A DNA stretch of 64,000 nt, taken from contig NZ_CP039731.1 of the NCBI RefSeq assembly GCF_005155025.1, positions 3,596,001 through 3,660,000 on the forward strand, read 5' to 3'. Position 1 is the stretch's first letter. Each line of letters starts with the position of its first letter. The position numbers were made by a program, and so were the translations under genes. The notes under the pieces are model-generated. The model made no database searches, was not told the origin of the DNA, and saw only the letters and a program-made list of their open reading frames with translations. Source of the DNA: Aquitalea aquatilis (GTDB lineage Bacteria; Pseudomonadota; Gammaproteobacteria; Burkholderiales; Chromobacteriaceae). This document shows, piece after piece, positions 18,431-27,542 of the stretch.

Positions 18431-18913
18431 ATGGCTGAACATTTGACCATTCAGGGCGAAACCAAGGAAGAAAAATACCAGACCCTGCTGCCGCAAACAC
18501 AGGCACTGGTGCAATACGAAGACGACCAGATTGCCGCACTGGCCAATCTGGCTGCAGCACTGCACGCCAGCTTTGACTGGTTATGGACCGGCTTTTATCT
18601 GGTCAAGGGCCAGCAACTGGTGCTTGGCCCCTTTCAGGGGCCAATTGCCTGCACCCGCATCCCGCATGGCAAGGGGGTATGTGGCAGCGCCTGGGCACAA
18701 AACCGCACGCTGATCGTGCCGGATGTCGATGCCTTTCCCGGCCACATTGCCTGCTCATCCAGCGCCCGCTCGGAAATCGTTGTCCCCGTACGCAATGCAG
18801 CCGGCGAAGTGGTCGCGGTGCTGGACGTGGACTCCGCTCAACTCGACCAGTTCGACGCCATCGACGCACAATATCTGGAAACCATCTGTCTGGCGCTGCG
18901 ACACCTGTTTTAG
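18431..18913 (+). CDS. msrC: Free methionine-(R)-sulfoxide reductase (GAF-domain fRMsr)
   Basis: Cytoplasmic GAF-fold enzyme that reduces free Met-(R)-sulfoxide during oxidative stress. 160 residues. It has the three conserved cysteines of the family, in PIACTRIPHGKGVCGSAW (two) and HIACSSSARSEIVVPV (one); the last of these is normally the sulfoxide-attacking Cys region. WTGFYLVKGQQLVLGPFQG is also typical. ATG at 18431 is preferred over the longer frame. Single gene ended by a hairpin that is repeated 200 bp further on. Confidence 0.9.
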   Translation: MAEHLTIQGETKEEKYQTLLPQTQALVQYEDDQIAALANLAAALHASFDWLWTGFYLVKGQQLVLGPFQGPIACTRIPHGKGVCGSAWAQNRTLIVPDVDAFPGHIACSSSARSEIVVPVRNAAGEVVAVLDVDSAQLDQFDAIDAQYLETICLALRHLF

Positions 18914-18920
18914 CCCAAAA

Positions 18921-18947
18921 AAAGCAGATGCGTAAGGCATCTGCTTT
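18921..18947 (+). terminator. Terminator of msrC, copy 1 of a twin hairpin
   Basis: AAAGCAGATG / CATCTGCTTT, a perfect 10-bp stem with a 7-nt loop, 8 nt after the msrC stop. The same stem sequence recurs at 19123-19150. Between the two lie a second small hairpin (CCCGGC-AAA-GCCGGG, 18987-19001) and another (CGCTTTC/GAAAGCG, 19080-19099); no gene is seen in 18948-19122. Confidence 0.75.
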
Positions 18948-19122
18948 CAGGCTGCTGACAAAGTAAACGGGGGCGATTTCACCGGACCCGGCAAAGCCGG
19001 GCCTTTCTGCTCACTGTATTGATCCGGCGGCCTTCCCATTGATTCCCCTTCCCCCCGCCCTTGCCCTGCGAGGGAGCCTCGCTTTCTTTGCAGAAAGCGA
19101 GATGGGTGTGTCAATAAGCTGA

Positions 19123-19150
19123 AAAGCAGATGTGCCATGCATCTGCTCTT
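19123..19150 (-). terminator. Terminator of the kfrA-like gene, copy 2 of a twin hairpin
   Basis: AAAGCAGATG and CATCTGCT with a 7-nt loop, 11 nt beyond the kfrA-like stop. On the minus strand the stem ends in TTTTC. Stem sequence and loop length equal copy 1; the loop sequence differs. Confidence 0.65.
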
Positions 19151-19161
19151 CAACCATCCAT

Positions 19162-20226
19162 TCAGGCCAGGGGCAATTGCAACTGCCGGCTGACCCACTC
19201 GCGCATGCCAGCCTCATCCAGCACAGCCAGATCCTGACGCGCATCATGCATGGCAGAGGCCAGCCGCTGCAATTGTCGCTCCAGCCCCGCCGCCATCTCC
19301 CCAGCCAGCCGCGCATTTTCTCCAGCCATATCCAGCAATCGGGCATTGGCCTGCTCCCCCAGCACCGACTGGCGCTCGGCCGCCTGTTGCAACTCGATAT
19401 TGCGCTGCTCCAGCATTTCCAGCCGCGCCGCCTGCTTGCCGGATTCGCGATCCCGCTCGGCCAGTCGCTCACGCCACACCTGCTCCACCTGCAATACCTG
19501 GCGCCGCGCCGCCTGCAACTCCTCCTGCAAGGCCGCCGTCGCCAGCTTCATGGCCTGGCGCTCCTCCTCGACCTGCTCATACAGGCGTAACCGCAAGCCT
19601 TCCAGCCGCTCATAAGCCAGGCTCTCACGCCGCTCGGCCTCCTGCCGTGCCTCTTGCAGCCTTTGCTCATGCCGCGCCTCCAGCTCGGCCACCCGCTCAT
19701 CACTATCTCGGCGCACTTGCTGCGCCTCCAGCCTGCTGGCTTCCAGCTGCTCACCCAGCCGCTGGCTGTTCGACTCCAGCAAAACATGCCGCTGCTCGGC
19801 AGACTGCAGCTTGCCGTCCAGCTCCTGCAGACGGACTGCCCGCAGCTCCAGCTCACGCAAGGCTGACTGCAAGGAAGCCTGTGTGGTTTCCAGCTGGGCC
19901 TGGGCCGCCGCCTGTGCCTGGAGCGAATCCGCCACTTGCTGCTCGGCCTCTTGCCGTACCGCTTCCCATTGCTGTTCGGCCGCGGTGCAAGACTGCTGCC
20001 AGATCAAGCCGAATGCCTCGGCCAGGCCGGCAGGCCAATCCGGATGACGGGCCGAACTGGCCATACGCGCCAGAAACTCCTGCCGCCACTCCTTGAGTGT
20101 GTTGTTGATGGTGGTATTGGAACCGGTACCCAAGCGGCTGCGCACCTCCACCACGGTAGGCCACACCCCTTCCCCCACCAATTCAAAAGCCACCTGCCGA
20201 ATGCGTGAATAGATGTCAGTTGCCAT
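19162..20226 (-). CDS. KfrA-like DNA-binding protein with long coiled coil
   Basis: Resembles KfrA of IncP plasmids: an N-terminal DNA-binding domain followed by an alpha-helical rod. 354 residues. Residues ~5-60 read YSRIRQVAFELVGEGVWPTV then VVEVRSRLGTGSNTTINNTL, the helix-turn-helix pattern of the KfrA N-terminal family. Residues ~75-320 are Gln/Glu/Ala/Arg-rich with heptad-like spacing and almost no Pro, so a long coiled coil. On plasmids such proteins autoregulate and form nucleoid-like arrays; a chromosomal role is unknown. ATG at 20226 gives MATDIYSR; three codons earlier is possible. An AT-rich region lies immediately upstream. Confidence 0.75.
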   Translation of the reverse strand: MATDIYSRIRQVAFELVGEGVWPTVVEVRSRLGTGSNTTINNTLKEWRQEFLARMASSARHPDWPAGLAEAFGLIWQQSCTAAEQQWEAVRQEAEQQVADSLQAQAAAQAQLETTQASLQSALRELELRAVRLQELDGKLQSAEQRHVLLESNSQRLGEQLEASRLEAQQVRRDSDERVAELEARHEQRLQEARQEAERRESLAYERLEGLRLRLYEQVEEERQAMKLATAALQEELQAARRQVLQVEQVWRERLAERDRESGKQAARLEMLEQRNIELQQAAERQSVLGEQANARLLDMAGENARLAGEMAAGLERQLQRLASAMHDARQDLAVLDEAGMREWVSRQLQLPLA

Positions 20227-20530
20227 GCCAACCATACCATTTCAGTTGAATGAGCACATTTTATCACAAGCATAAAATATTATTTATTACGTATTACATT
20301 ATTTTATTACACAATCGCTACAATTATTTCCGATTACTGTACTTATCGGATGTTTCTTTCAGAAAATTTCAAAATACCAGCCACCATGCAGCAAGCCCCT
20401 CCTTCCCAGAGCCCTCTTGCCGACCCTTCTTTAGACACCGCAAGCCAGCATCAATGCATGATCGATGCCGACCGCACACCATCCTGCATAACAACACCCC
20501 ACACCAAAGCCACCAGCAACGGCCCCCTCC
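20227..20530. other. AT-rich intergenic region upstream of the kfrA-like gene
   Basis: About 300 nt with no convincing gene. The part next to kfrA (20236-20370) is strikingly AT-rich for this genome, with alternating A/T tracts such as AAAATATTATTTATTACG. It probably holds the kfrA promoter and perhaps a KfrA or nucleoid-protein binding site. The rest is C/A-rich and unstructured. The base composition differs from all neighbours, which suggests acquired or binding-selected DNA. Confidence 0.5.
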
Positions 20531-20565
20531 AAAAACAAAAAAGCCCGGCATGCAAGCCGGGCCTT
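20531..20565 (-). terminator. Terminator of the response regulator gene
   Basis: On the minus strand GCCCGGC / GCCGGGC (20543-20549 with 20556-20562), then TTTTTTGTTTTT. Starts about 20 nt after the stop at 20584. Confidence 0.88.
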
Positions 20566-20583
20566 ACCAAGCACCACTTCACA

Positions 20584-21723
20584 TCAGGCCGAAGCATCTC
20601 CCGCCACCTGGCGCAAATCCGCCACCATCTGCGACAAGCGATTCTGCAGATCCGAAATATCCGCCTGCGAGTTCAGCAACTCATCCACCCCCTCATCCAG
20701 CGCCCGATTGAGCACATTCTCCTGATTCGTCGTCAACATCATCGACACATAAGCCGCATCCACCCGTTGCCGCACATTTTCCAGCGCAATGCGACTGGAA
20801 ACCTGGTTATCCCGCTGCGCCCTGTCCACCTCTCCCAGCACCTCGGTCATGCGCAAGGCCAGCCGCACGATTTCCTCATCACGATTCCGCGCCAACTCCA
20901 GCGCAGCCAGCGCACCAGCATGCACATCTGCCGTTTCCACCAGCATGGTCAGGTGATCACGCAAGCGGCCGCAGCGATCCTCATCCCCCAGCGGCATGTC
21001 GCGCACCAGCAAGGACACCACCGGATAGTTGATCACCATGCGCGCCTTGAACTGCACCAGACGCCCCATGCCGACCAGATGATCCATCACCGACAGCTCC
21101 AGCGGGCTAGCCTCACCACCGCGACAACGCGTTATCCCACCGGTCGGCACGCGCACCTGCACGCAAGACTCCAGCCCATACAGCGCCACACCAGCCACCA
21201 TGGCATCCGCCAGCTCCAGCACCGTGGATGCCGTACCCAAACGCTTCACCACCTCCAGCAAGGCCCCCATCTCGCTCATGCTCTGCATGGCGGTCATGGC
21301 AGCACAGCTGGCATCACGGGCCAATCCATTCAGCCTGCCACGCTCAACAGTGGAGTCAATCAGCCGCTGCAACTTCGCTACCAGTTCCGGCGCAGAAAAC
21401 GGTTTGACGACATAATCCTCACCCCCAGCCTCGTAGCCGGCCAGTCGGTCTTCTATCTCCTCGCGCGCCGACACAAATACGATCGGCACCTGCGCAAACT
21501 CTTCATTTGCCCGGATGCGGCGGCAAGTCTCAAAGCCATCGATGCCGGGATGCATTTCCACATCCAGCAAGATGGCTGCCGGACGCACCTCACTCAGCAT
21601 CGCCAGCGCCTCCTCGCCGCTACTGGCATCCACCACCTCAAAGCTACGCGACAAGCCCATTTTCAGCAGCCGCCGCACCGTCTCCACATCGTCCACCACC
21701 AGTATTTTTGCTTTTTCGTTCAT
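20584..21723 (-). CDS. Orphan response regulator: receiver plus GAF-like and helical C-terminus
   Basis: Signal-transduction protein of 379 residues. Residues 1-120 are a full receiver domain: acidic pair D11-D12, phosphorylatable D54 in ILLDVEMHPGIDG, S85 and K107 in VVKPF. Residues ~150-300 (around VRVPTGGITRCRGGEA and FKARMVINYPVVSLLVRDMP) look like a degenerate GAF-type sensor domain, followed by a helical tail (~310-379). There is no DNA-binding, GGDEF, EAL or HD output motif, and no histidine kinase next to it. The chemotaxis operon begins 1.6 kb away, so its partner could be CheA. The output is not known. Confidence 0.7.
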   Translation of the reverse strand: MNEKAKILVVDDVETVRRLLKMGLSRSFEVVDASSGEEALAMLSEVRPAAILLDVEMHPGIDGFETCRRIRANEEFAQVPIVFVSAREEIEDRLAGYEAGGEDYVVKPFSAPELVAKLQRLIDSTVERGRLNGLARDASCAAMTAMQSMSEMGALLEVVKRLGTASTVLELADAMVAGVALYGLESCVQVRVPTGGITRCRGGEASPLELSVMDHLVGMGRLVQFKARMVINYPVVSLLVRDMPLGDEDRCGRLRDHLTMLVETADVHAGALAALELARNRDEEIVRLALRMTEVLGEVDRAQRDNQVSSRIALENVRQRVDAAYVSMMLTTNQENVLNRALDEGVDELLNSQADISDLQNRLSQMVADLRQVAGDASA

Positions 21724-21827
21724 GCCTGAAACACCTTTTCCCCTTACCTATCTAAGTACTCAGTCTCTCTTCTATAGCTGCCAACACCAGTCCTATTCAA
21801 GCGACATCAGCAAAGTCAGCTGGACTA

Positions 21828-22049
21828 GGGCCTGTTAACACTATGTTTTCTGCAGCGCAGGCCCTGAAAGGTTGTCAATGCAAGGCGTAGGGTGCAGCGC
21901 TTGGTGGCCCCAAGCGCAAATCCGACAACGCAGCAGTGGCAAGCTAATCCGGCCTGCCCTGCGGGGCGGATGTTGAGCGGCGCGCGGTTTTTCGCGCATT
22001 GCATCCCCTCAACATCCGCTGCCGTGAAAAAAATAGCGTTAACAGGCCC
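21828..22049. mobile_element. MITE-like element with ~17-bp terminal inverted repeats
   Basis: GGGCCTGTTAACACTAT at 21828-21844 is matched by GGGCCTGTTAACGCTAT on the opposite strand at 22033-22049: 16 of 17 bases. Weaker similarity continues inward (T-rich run, then CAGCG). The 222-bp body has no ORF of its own that looks real. It contains a second inverted pair around GGATGTTGAG (about 21970) and CTCAACATCC (about 22010). No target-site duplication is clear. Best read as a non-autonomous transposable element or its remnant, inserted between the response regulator and the recombinase. Confidence 0.55.
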
Positions 22050-22137
22050 CAAGCCCACCCGGCCAAGCACCAACACCGCCACAACGCTGCAAGAGTGCTT
22101 GTCCACCGCACCATGCCGCCCTAGAATCGGCAAGCCC

Positions 22138-23226
22138 ATGCCCAATATCCTGCCCGACACCCGACACCCCGACGCCCTGATCGCCGCCCAGTCCGACCAG
22201 CAGGCCGTCCTGCTATGGCTGAGCGAATTCATCGACCGCCCCGCCACCTTGCGCAGCTATCGCAAGGAGACCGAGCGCTTCCTGCTGTGGCTGACAGATC
22301 GCCACAAGGGCCTGCAAGCCGTGCGGCGGGAGGATGTGCTGGACTACCAGCGCTTTTTGCAAGCACCCTGGCCAGCAGAACGCTGGATAGGACCAGCCCG
22401 GCCACGCCAGCATGCGCACTGGAAACCATTTACCGGGCCACTGAAGCCCGCCAGCATCCGCCAGGCCCTCACCATTCTGTCCGCCCTGTTCAGCTATCTG
22501 AGCGAAGCCGGCTACCGCCATGGCAACCCGTTCAAGCTGCTGCGCCAGCGCCAGACGCTGGACACGCGCCCGGTGGAACGCTTTCTCGACCACGCCGCCT
22601 GGCAAGCCATTCTCAGCGCACTGCAACACCTGCCACACAACACGCACCGCGAGCAACTACAAGCAGCCCGCGCCCGCTGGCTGCTCACCCTGCTCTACCT
22701 CACCGGCGCACGCCGGCAGGAAGTAGCCGCAGCCCGCATGGGTGACATCAGCCAGCGGCGGCAACAATGGTGGTGGCGCGTACATGGCAAAGGCGGCAGC
22801 ACTGCCGATATACCGGTATCCGATGAATTGCTGCAGGCACTGGGCGACTATCGCCACAGCCTGGGACTGGGCCGCCTCCCCCAGCACGCCGAAGACACGC
22901 CCCTGCTGTGCCGCATTCCCGGGCAAGGCAAGGACAGCCTGCACGGGGTCAGCGACAAGGCGATCTACCTGATCTGCCAGGAAATCTTCAAACGCGCCGC
23001 CAGCCATTGCGAAGACCCGCAAAGTCGCAGCCAGCTACTGCAGGCCAGCACCCACTGGCTGCGCCACACTGCGGCCAGTCATCAGCTGGAAGCGGGCGTG
23101 CCGCTGCTGATGGTGAGCCAGAACCTGCGCCACGCCAGCATCCAGACCACCCGCCGCTACCTGCACAGCGAAGACGAGGCGCGGCACGAATTCTCCCAAC
23201 GACATCGCTTTACCCGCTCAGAGTAA
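22138..23226 (+). CDS. Orphan tyrosine recombinase (phage integrase / XerC-D type)
   Basis: Site-specific recombinase of 362 residues. An N-terminal SAM-like core-binding domain (residues ~15-125, with ATLRSYRKETERFLLWL) precedes the catalytic domain. All active-site residues are present: R192 in TGARRQEV, K218 in HGKGG, H306 and R309 in HWLRHTAAS, H332 in NLRHASIQTT and Y341 in RRYLH. The frame is open upstream to 21892, but that part lies in the MITE-like element; I start at ATG 22138 (weak ribosome site). There is no excisionase, no adjacent tRNA and no phage gene, so it is not an obvious prophage integrase. Target site unknown. Confidence 0.85.
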   Translation: MPNILPDTRHPDALIAAQSDQQAVLLWLSEFIDRPATLRSYRKETERFLLWLTDRHKGLQAVRREDVLDYQRFLQAPWPAERWIGPARPRQHAHWKPFTGPLKPASIRQALTILSALFSYLSEAGYRHGNPFKLLRQRQTLDTRPVERFLDHAAWQAILSALQHLPHNTHREQLQAARARWLLTLLYLTGARRQEVAAARMGDISQRRQQWWWRVHGKGGSTADIPVSDELLQALGDYRHSLGLGRLPQHAEDTPLLCRIPGQGKDSLHGVSDKAIYLICQEIFKRAASHCEDPQSRSQLLQASTHWLRHTAASHQLEAGVPLLMVSQNLRHASIQTTRRYLHSEDEARHEFSQRHRFTRSE

Positions 23227-23344
23227 TCTTTTACTGATCAGCCTCTGCGGGCGCATACCTGTTGGCTGAAGGCGGACTTCCACCGACCATCCGCTCCTGC
23301 CAGCCCAGCAGCCCCGCCCGACATGCCACGCCACATCATCTGCA

Positions 23345-24424
23345 TCAGGCACGCAGGCCCGCCAGCATCACCGTGAGTTTTTCCAGCGACATCACCTCGT
23401 CCACACCACCGTGCTGGATGGCCTCGTTGGGCATGCCGAATACCACGCAGGATTCCTCATCCTGTGCCAGGGTACGGGCACCGTTATCATGCATCTCGCG
23501 CATGCCGCGCGCGCCATCGTCGCCCATGCCGGTCATGATGACGCCAACCGCATTCTTGCCGGCGCTGACCGCTACCGAGCGGAACAGCACATCCACCGAA
23601 GGGCGATGGCGCGACACCAGCGGGCCGTCCTTTACTTCGGCCTGGTACTGCGCACCATTGCGCTTGATCAGCAAATGCTTGCCCCCGGGCGCAATCAGCA
23701 CCGTACCGGGCAGCAGGCGGTCACCATTGCAGGCTTCACGAATCTCCACCTTGGCCAGCCGGTTCAGCCGCTCGGCAAACGAAGTGGTGAATTTTTCCGG
23801 CATGTGCTGCACCACGGCGATACCCGGACAGGTGGCCGGCAGTCGTGGCAGCATGTACTCCAGCGCCTGAGTACCACCGGTCGAGGTGCCGATGGCGATG
23901 ATTTTTTCCGTAGTACGAAACATGGCCCGGCCGGATGGCGCCTCCAGCACGGCATCGGCGGTCAGCTTGGGCGCTGGGCTGGCGGATGCCGCTGCGCCAT
24001 GCAGGATGCGCTTGACCGCGCCCATCCTGGCTCCGGCCGCGGCACGCACTTGCTGGATCAGCTCTTGCGCGCTGCCTTGCAGGAATGACTTCAGATTGAG
24101 TGCAGGCTTGGTGATGATGGCCACCGCGCCGGCAGCCATCGCTTCCAGCGTGATGTGCGCGCCTTTTTCGGTCAGCGAGGAACAAATGATGACCGGAGTG
24201 GGATGATCCGCCATGATCTGCCGCAGAAAGGTCAGGCCGTCCATGCGTGGCATTTCGATATCCAGCACGATCACATCCGGCCATTGCTGCTTCATGCGCT
24301 GCATGGCAAACAGCGGGTCGGGCGCGGCACCCAGCACCTGGATATCCGGCGCGGCGGCCAGCATCTGGCTGAGCACTTCCCGCACCACGGCGGAATCATC
24401 GACAATCAGCACCCGAATCGGCAT
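23345..24424 (-). CDS. cheB: Chemotaxis response regulator protein-glutamate methylesterase
   Basis: Removes methyl groups from MCP glutamates when phosphorylated by CheA, giving adaptation. 359 residues. Receiver: [20 protein letters not shown] with phospho-acceptor D55 ([13 protein letters not shown]). The C-terminal methylesterase triad is in [12 protein letters not shown] (Ser), [18 protein letters not shown] (His) and [15 protein letters not shown] (Asp). ATG at 24424 has AAAGGTGA upstream; 11 earlier codons are rejected. Last gene of the leftward chemosensory operon, 4 nt after cheR. CheB here acts with no cheD gene nearby. Confidence 0.96.
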   Translation of the reverse strand: MPIRVLIVDDSAVVREVLSQMLAAAPDIQVLGAAPDPLFAMQRMKQQWPDVIVLDIEMPRMDGLTFLRQIMADHPTPVIICSSLTEKGAHITLEAMAAGAVAIITKPALNLKSFLQGSAQELIQQVRAAAGARMGAVKRILHGAAASASPAPKLTADAVLEAPSGRAMFRTTEKIIAIGTSTGGTQALEYMLPRLPATCPGIAVVQHMPEKFTTSFAERLNRLAKVEIREACNGDRLLPGTVLIAPGGKHLLIKRNGAQYQAEVKDGPLVSRHRPSVDVLFRSVAVSAGKNAVGVIMTGMGDDGARGMREMHDNGARTLAQDEESCVVFGMPNEAIQHGGVDEVMSLEKLTVMLAGLRA

Positions 24425-24428
24425 GTTC

Positions 24429-25289
24429 TCACCTTTGTGTATGGCTGACCGGCACATGGCGGTAACGCGAAGGCTGCTCTTGCTGCAAGGGCAGGTCCAG
24501 ATTGCGCAAGGACTCCGAATGGCCGATCAGCAGATAGCCGCCGGGGCGGATCTTGCTACACAGCTGGCTGAGCACCTGCTGCTTGGTCTCGCCATCGAAG
24601 TAGATCAGGACATTGCGCAGCAACACCACATCGAACTGCGCCTGACGAAAGTCTTCGCAATGCAGCAGGTTGATATTGGAAAAATCCACCTTGCGCGCCA
24701 GTTCCGGCAGCACCCTGACCTTGCCGCTGTATTCGTCGATGCCGCGCAGCAAGTATTTGCGCCACATGGCTGGCGGTGTTCTGCGCACTCTGTCGTGCAG
24801 GTAGACGCCACGCCGGGCAAATGCCGTGACCTGGGTATTGATGTCACTGGCGTACACCTGCCAGTTGCCATGCAGGCCCAGGCTATCCGCCAGCGTCATG
24901 GCGATACTGTACGGCTCCTCCCCGGTCGAGCAGGCAGCAGACCAGATACGGATCGCACCACGGCGCTGGCCATGCAGCTCGCGCACATGGTGCTGCAGCC
25001 AGTCAAAGTGCTGCGGCTCGCGAAAAAAATAGGTTTCATTGGTAGAGAGCAGGTTGATCGCCCTTTGCTTCTCCACCCGGCCCTCCGCTCCCTGCAGCAA
25101 TTGCCAGTAGGCCATGAAACTATCCAGCTGCAGCTGGCGGATGCGTTTGGACAGGCGCGACTGCACCAGGGCCAGCTTGCCCGGCGGCAGGTCGATGCCC
25201 GCCTCCTGATAGATGAAACGACGAAAGCGACTGAACTCCTGATCGCTCAGCACCGGATCGCGCCCCAATAGCGGTCCTGGGCCAAACAC
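24429..25289 (-). CDS. cheR: Chemotaxis protein methyltransferase
   Basis: SAM-dependent methyltransferase that methylates MCP glutamates. 286 residues: the N-terminal helical domain ([20 protein letters not shown]) and a Rossmann domain with the SAM motif [17 protein letters not shown], then YASDINT and LLRNVLIYF. Translation starts with GTG at 25289, sharing one base with the cheW stop (TAGTG), so it is coupled to cheW. Neither MCP of this operon ends in the NWETF-type pentapeptide that tethers some CheR proteins. Confidence 0.96.
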   Translation of the reverse strand: MFGPGPLLGRDPVLSDQEFSRFRRFIYQEAGIDLPPGKLALVQSRLSKRIRQLQLDSFMAYWQLLQGAEGRVEKQRAINLLSTNETYFFREPQHFDWLQHHVRELHGQRRGAIRIWSAACSTGEEPYSIAMTLADSLGLHGNWQVYASDINTQVTAFARRGVYLHDRVRRTPPAMWRKYLLRGIDEYSGKVRVLPELARKVDFSNINLLHCEDFRQAQFDVVLLRNVLIYFDGETKQQVLSQLCSKIRPGGYLLIGHSESLRNLDLPLQQEQPSRYRHVPVSHTQR

Positions 25290-25831
25290 TAGCTGACCTC
25301 GGCTTCATCGCTGAAATACTGCAGGCTGGCCGACTCGGCCATGGCACTCAGCTCGGACACCGACAAGGCCTGCTGCACATTCAGCAAAATGGCAAAGCGC
25401 TCGTTGATGGTGGCAATCCCCTCGATGAAGTCGCCACGGATGCTGGCACCAAAGCTGGGCGAGGGGTCGATGTCGCGGCGCGGGATTTCCAGCACTTCGC
25501 ACACGGCATCCAGCAGGATACCGACCTCGCTATAGCCGCTTTCCAGCCCAGGCAGCGACAGAATGGCCACACAGGTGGAGGGCTTGAGCTCGGTCATGCC
25601 CCGGCCAAAACGGATGGAAAGATCAATCACCGGCACCACCGAGCCACGCAGATTGATGATGCCGCGCACAAAGCCGGGCATCATCGGCACCTGGGTGATG
25701 CCGTCAAACTCAATGATCTCGCGGATGAAGTTGATCTCAATCCCAAACAGATCCTCACCGAGAATAAAGGTCACGCAGTGAAACTTGCTGTCGGTGGCGG
25801 CGCCGGCCACAGGTTCAAGACGTTCTTTCAT
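25289..25831 (-). CDS. cheW: Chemotaxis coupling protein CheW
   Basis: Adaptor linking MCP tips to CheA in the signalling array. 180 residues with an SH3-like CheW domain over residues ~15-160: CVTFILGEDLFGIEINFIRE, then PMMPGFVRGIINLRGSVVPV, the conserved Arg and NLRG core. ATG at 25831 has AGGAG upstream. It lies 10 nt after the MCP stop and overlaps cheR by one base. The C-terminal ~20 residues (SASLQYFSDEAEVS) are variable. Confidence 0.95.
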   Translation of the reverse strand: MKERLEPVAGAATDSKFHCVTFILGEDLFGIEINFIREIIEFDGITQVPMMPGFVRGIINLRGSVVPVIDLSIRFGRGMTELKPSTCVAILSLPGLESGYSEVGILLDAVCEVLEIPRRDIDPSPSFGASIRGDFIEGIATINERFAILLNVQQALSVSELSAMAESASLQYFSDEAEVS

Positions 25832-25841
25832 GGTCTTGCTC

Positions 25842-27503
25842 CTAGTACTTGGTGAATTTGTCGTCGTCTATCTCGTCGTCGAAATCGTCATCACCGTGCG
25901 ACTGCGGTGGCGGAGCACTGGCCTTGCGCGTGCTCCCTGCGCCATGGCCAAGCTTGCGCATGCTGCTGCGACCACCGCGCAGCTTGAACTGCTGCATCAG
26001 CTCTTGCAGCTGCATGGCGGCGGAGCTGAGTTCTTCCGAGGTGGAGCTGAGTTCTTCTGCCGACGACGCCGACGACTGCATGCCGCTGCTGATCTGGGTC
26101 ACTGCGCTGTTGATCTGGTCGATACCGGTACGCTGCTCGCGCGAGGCGGCGGAGATTTCCTGCACCAGGGTCGCGGTCTGGTCGATGCCCGGCAGCATCT
26201 CCTGCAGCAGCACACCAGCACGTTCGGCCACGCCCACCGAGCGCCCGGCCAGATCACCGATTTCCTTGGCGGCCACTTGCGAGCGCTCGGCCAGCTTGCG
26301 CACCTCCACCGCCACGGTGGCAAAACCCTTGCCATGCTCGCCGGCACGGGCCGCTTCGATAGCAGCGTTGATGGCCAGCAGATCGGTCTTGTTGGCGATA
26401 TCGTTGATGACGGTAATGCGCGAGGCGATTTCCTTCATGGCATGCACCATGTCACCCACGGCACGGCCGCCATCGGTGGCGCTGCTGGCCGATTTGGCGG
26501 CAATGCCTTCGGTGACGCGGGCATTATCGGCATTCTGGGTAACCGTAGCGGCCATTTCCTCGACCGAGGCACTGGTTTCCTCAACACTGGCCGCCAGTTC
26601 CGACGAAGTTTGTGCCAGCGAATTGGCGGTGGCCGACACCTGTTCCGAGGCCGAACCGATCGATTCGGACATGGAGCTAACCTCCAACAGCGTGTCGGAC
26701 AGGCGGTGTGCCATGCCCTTGATGGAAAACAGCAGGCTGGAATCGTCATTGCTGCGCAGGCGGATGGGCACCGTCAGATCACCCTGGGCCACCCGCGACA
26801 CCACCTGCATGGCATAGGAAGGATCACCACCCAGCTGGCTGAGGATGCTGCGAATCACCAGCAGCGCCACCACGATGCTCACCACGATGGCCAGCAGCAC
26901 GATGACCAGGATCATTTCCAGGGTATGCCCGCTGGTGGCCTTGCTTTCATCCATCTCCGCACTGGCCTGCTTGAGATTGGCATCGATCAGCTCGGTCATG
27001 ATGCTGTTGATGCTGTCGAAGGTAGGCCGGGCCTTTTCCGACATGATCTTCAATGCCAGCTTGTTGTTTTCGCCATTACCGTTATCGGTGTAGGACAGCT
27101 TCTTGACTTCAGCCGCATAGCCCTCATAGGCCGCCCAGGCGGTATCAAAACGCCGCAGTGCGTCTACTTCTTGCGGGCTGAGTGCCGTTTTACGGTAGTG
27201 ATCCAGCGCGCCATTCATTTCCTTTTCAAACTTGCCGATATTGATGTCCACCTGGTCCATGACCTTGGTGTCGCTCTCGGCGATATAGCGGTAGAGCGAA
27301 CGATTACAGGCCATGGCATAACGCGCGGCATGGCCCAGATCCCTTACCGGTATCAGCTCGCGCTCATACATATTGACGGTTAGGCCAGTCATCTTGTCGG
27401 TAGAGGAGTAAGCCAGCACTCCCAGCAATAACAGAAATGCCAACACCAGCGAAAAGGCAATGGTCAGCTTGTTTCTAACCTGCAGTGTGTGAAACCAGTT
27501 CAT
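25842..27503 (-). CDS. Methyl-accepting chemotaxis protein with 4HB-type periplasmic sensor
   Basis: Transmembrane chemoreceptor, 553 residues. TM1 is at ~10-32, a helical periplasmic ligand-binding domain (four-helix-bundle type) covers ~33-195, TM2 ~196-218, then HAMP, and a long methyl-accepting coiled coil. The signalling tip is [20 protein letters not shown] followed by [20 protein letters not shown]. Glu/Gln/Ser/Ala heptads suggest methylation sites. The tail is acidic ([16 protein letters not shown]) with no CheR-binding pentapeptide. ATG at 27503 has a strong GGAGG. Ligand unknown. Sits between cheA and cheW. Confidence 0.93.
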   Translation of the reverse strand: MNWFHTLQVRNKLTIAFSLVLAFLLLLGVLAYSSTDKMTGLTVNMYERELIPVRDLGHAARYAMACNRSLYRYIAESDTKVMDQVDINIGKFEKEMNGALDHYRKTALSPQEVDALRRFDTAWAAYEGYAAEVKKLSYTDNGNGENNKLALKIMSEKARPTFDSINSIMTELIDANLKQASAEMDESKATSGHTLEMILVIVLLAIVVSIVVALLVIRSILSQLGGDPSYAMQVVSRVAQGDLTVPIRLRSNDDSSLLFSIKGMAHRLSDTLLEVSSMSESIGSASEQVSATANSLAQTSSELAASVEETSASVEEMAATVTQNADNARVTEGIAAKSASSATDGGRAVGDMVHAMKEIASRITVINDIANKTDLLAINAAIEAARAGEHGKGFATVAVEVRKLAERSQVAAKEIGDLAGRSVGVAERAGVLLQEMLPGIDQTATLVQEISAASREQRTGIDQINSAVTQISSGMQSSASSAEELSSTSEELSSAAMQLQELMQQFKLRGGRSSMRKLGHGAGSTRKASAPPPQSHGDDDFDDEIDDDKFTKY

Positions 27504-27542
27504 GGCAGCCTCCGGACCTGTTAGAAAATAGGCAATGCGGGT

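Noticed and set aside
20350-21729. 459-codon plus-strand frame over the response regulator
   Set aside because: His/Gln/Arg-rich shadow of the receiver protein gene; starts in the AT-rich gap without a ribosome site.
21892-22137. 82-residue N-terminal extension of the tyrosine recombinase
   Set aside because: Its first part lies inside the MITE-like element and has no core-binding-domain features, so it is more likely a chance open frame. A read-through fusion cannot be fully excluded.
22138-23226. Prophage or genomic-island integrase
   Set aside because: No phage genes, excisionase, tRNA or att-like direct repeats are visible around it, so an island boundary is not supported.
25785-27383. 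532-codon plus-strand frame over the MCP gene
   Set aside because: His/Gly-rich antisense shadow of the chemoreceptor; no ribosome site or domain.
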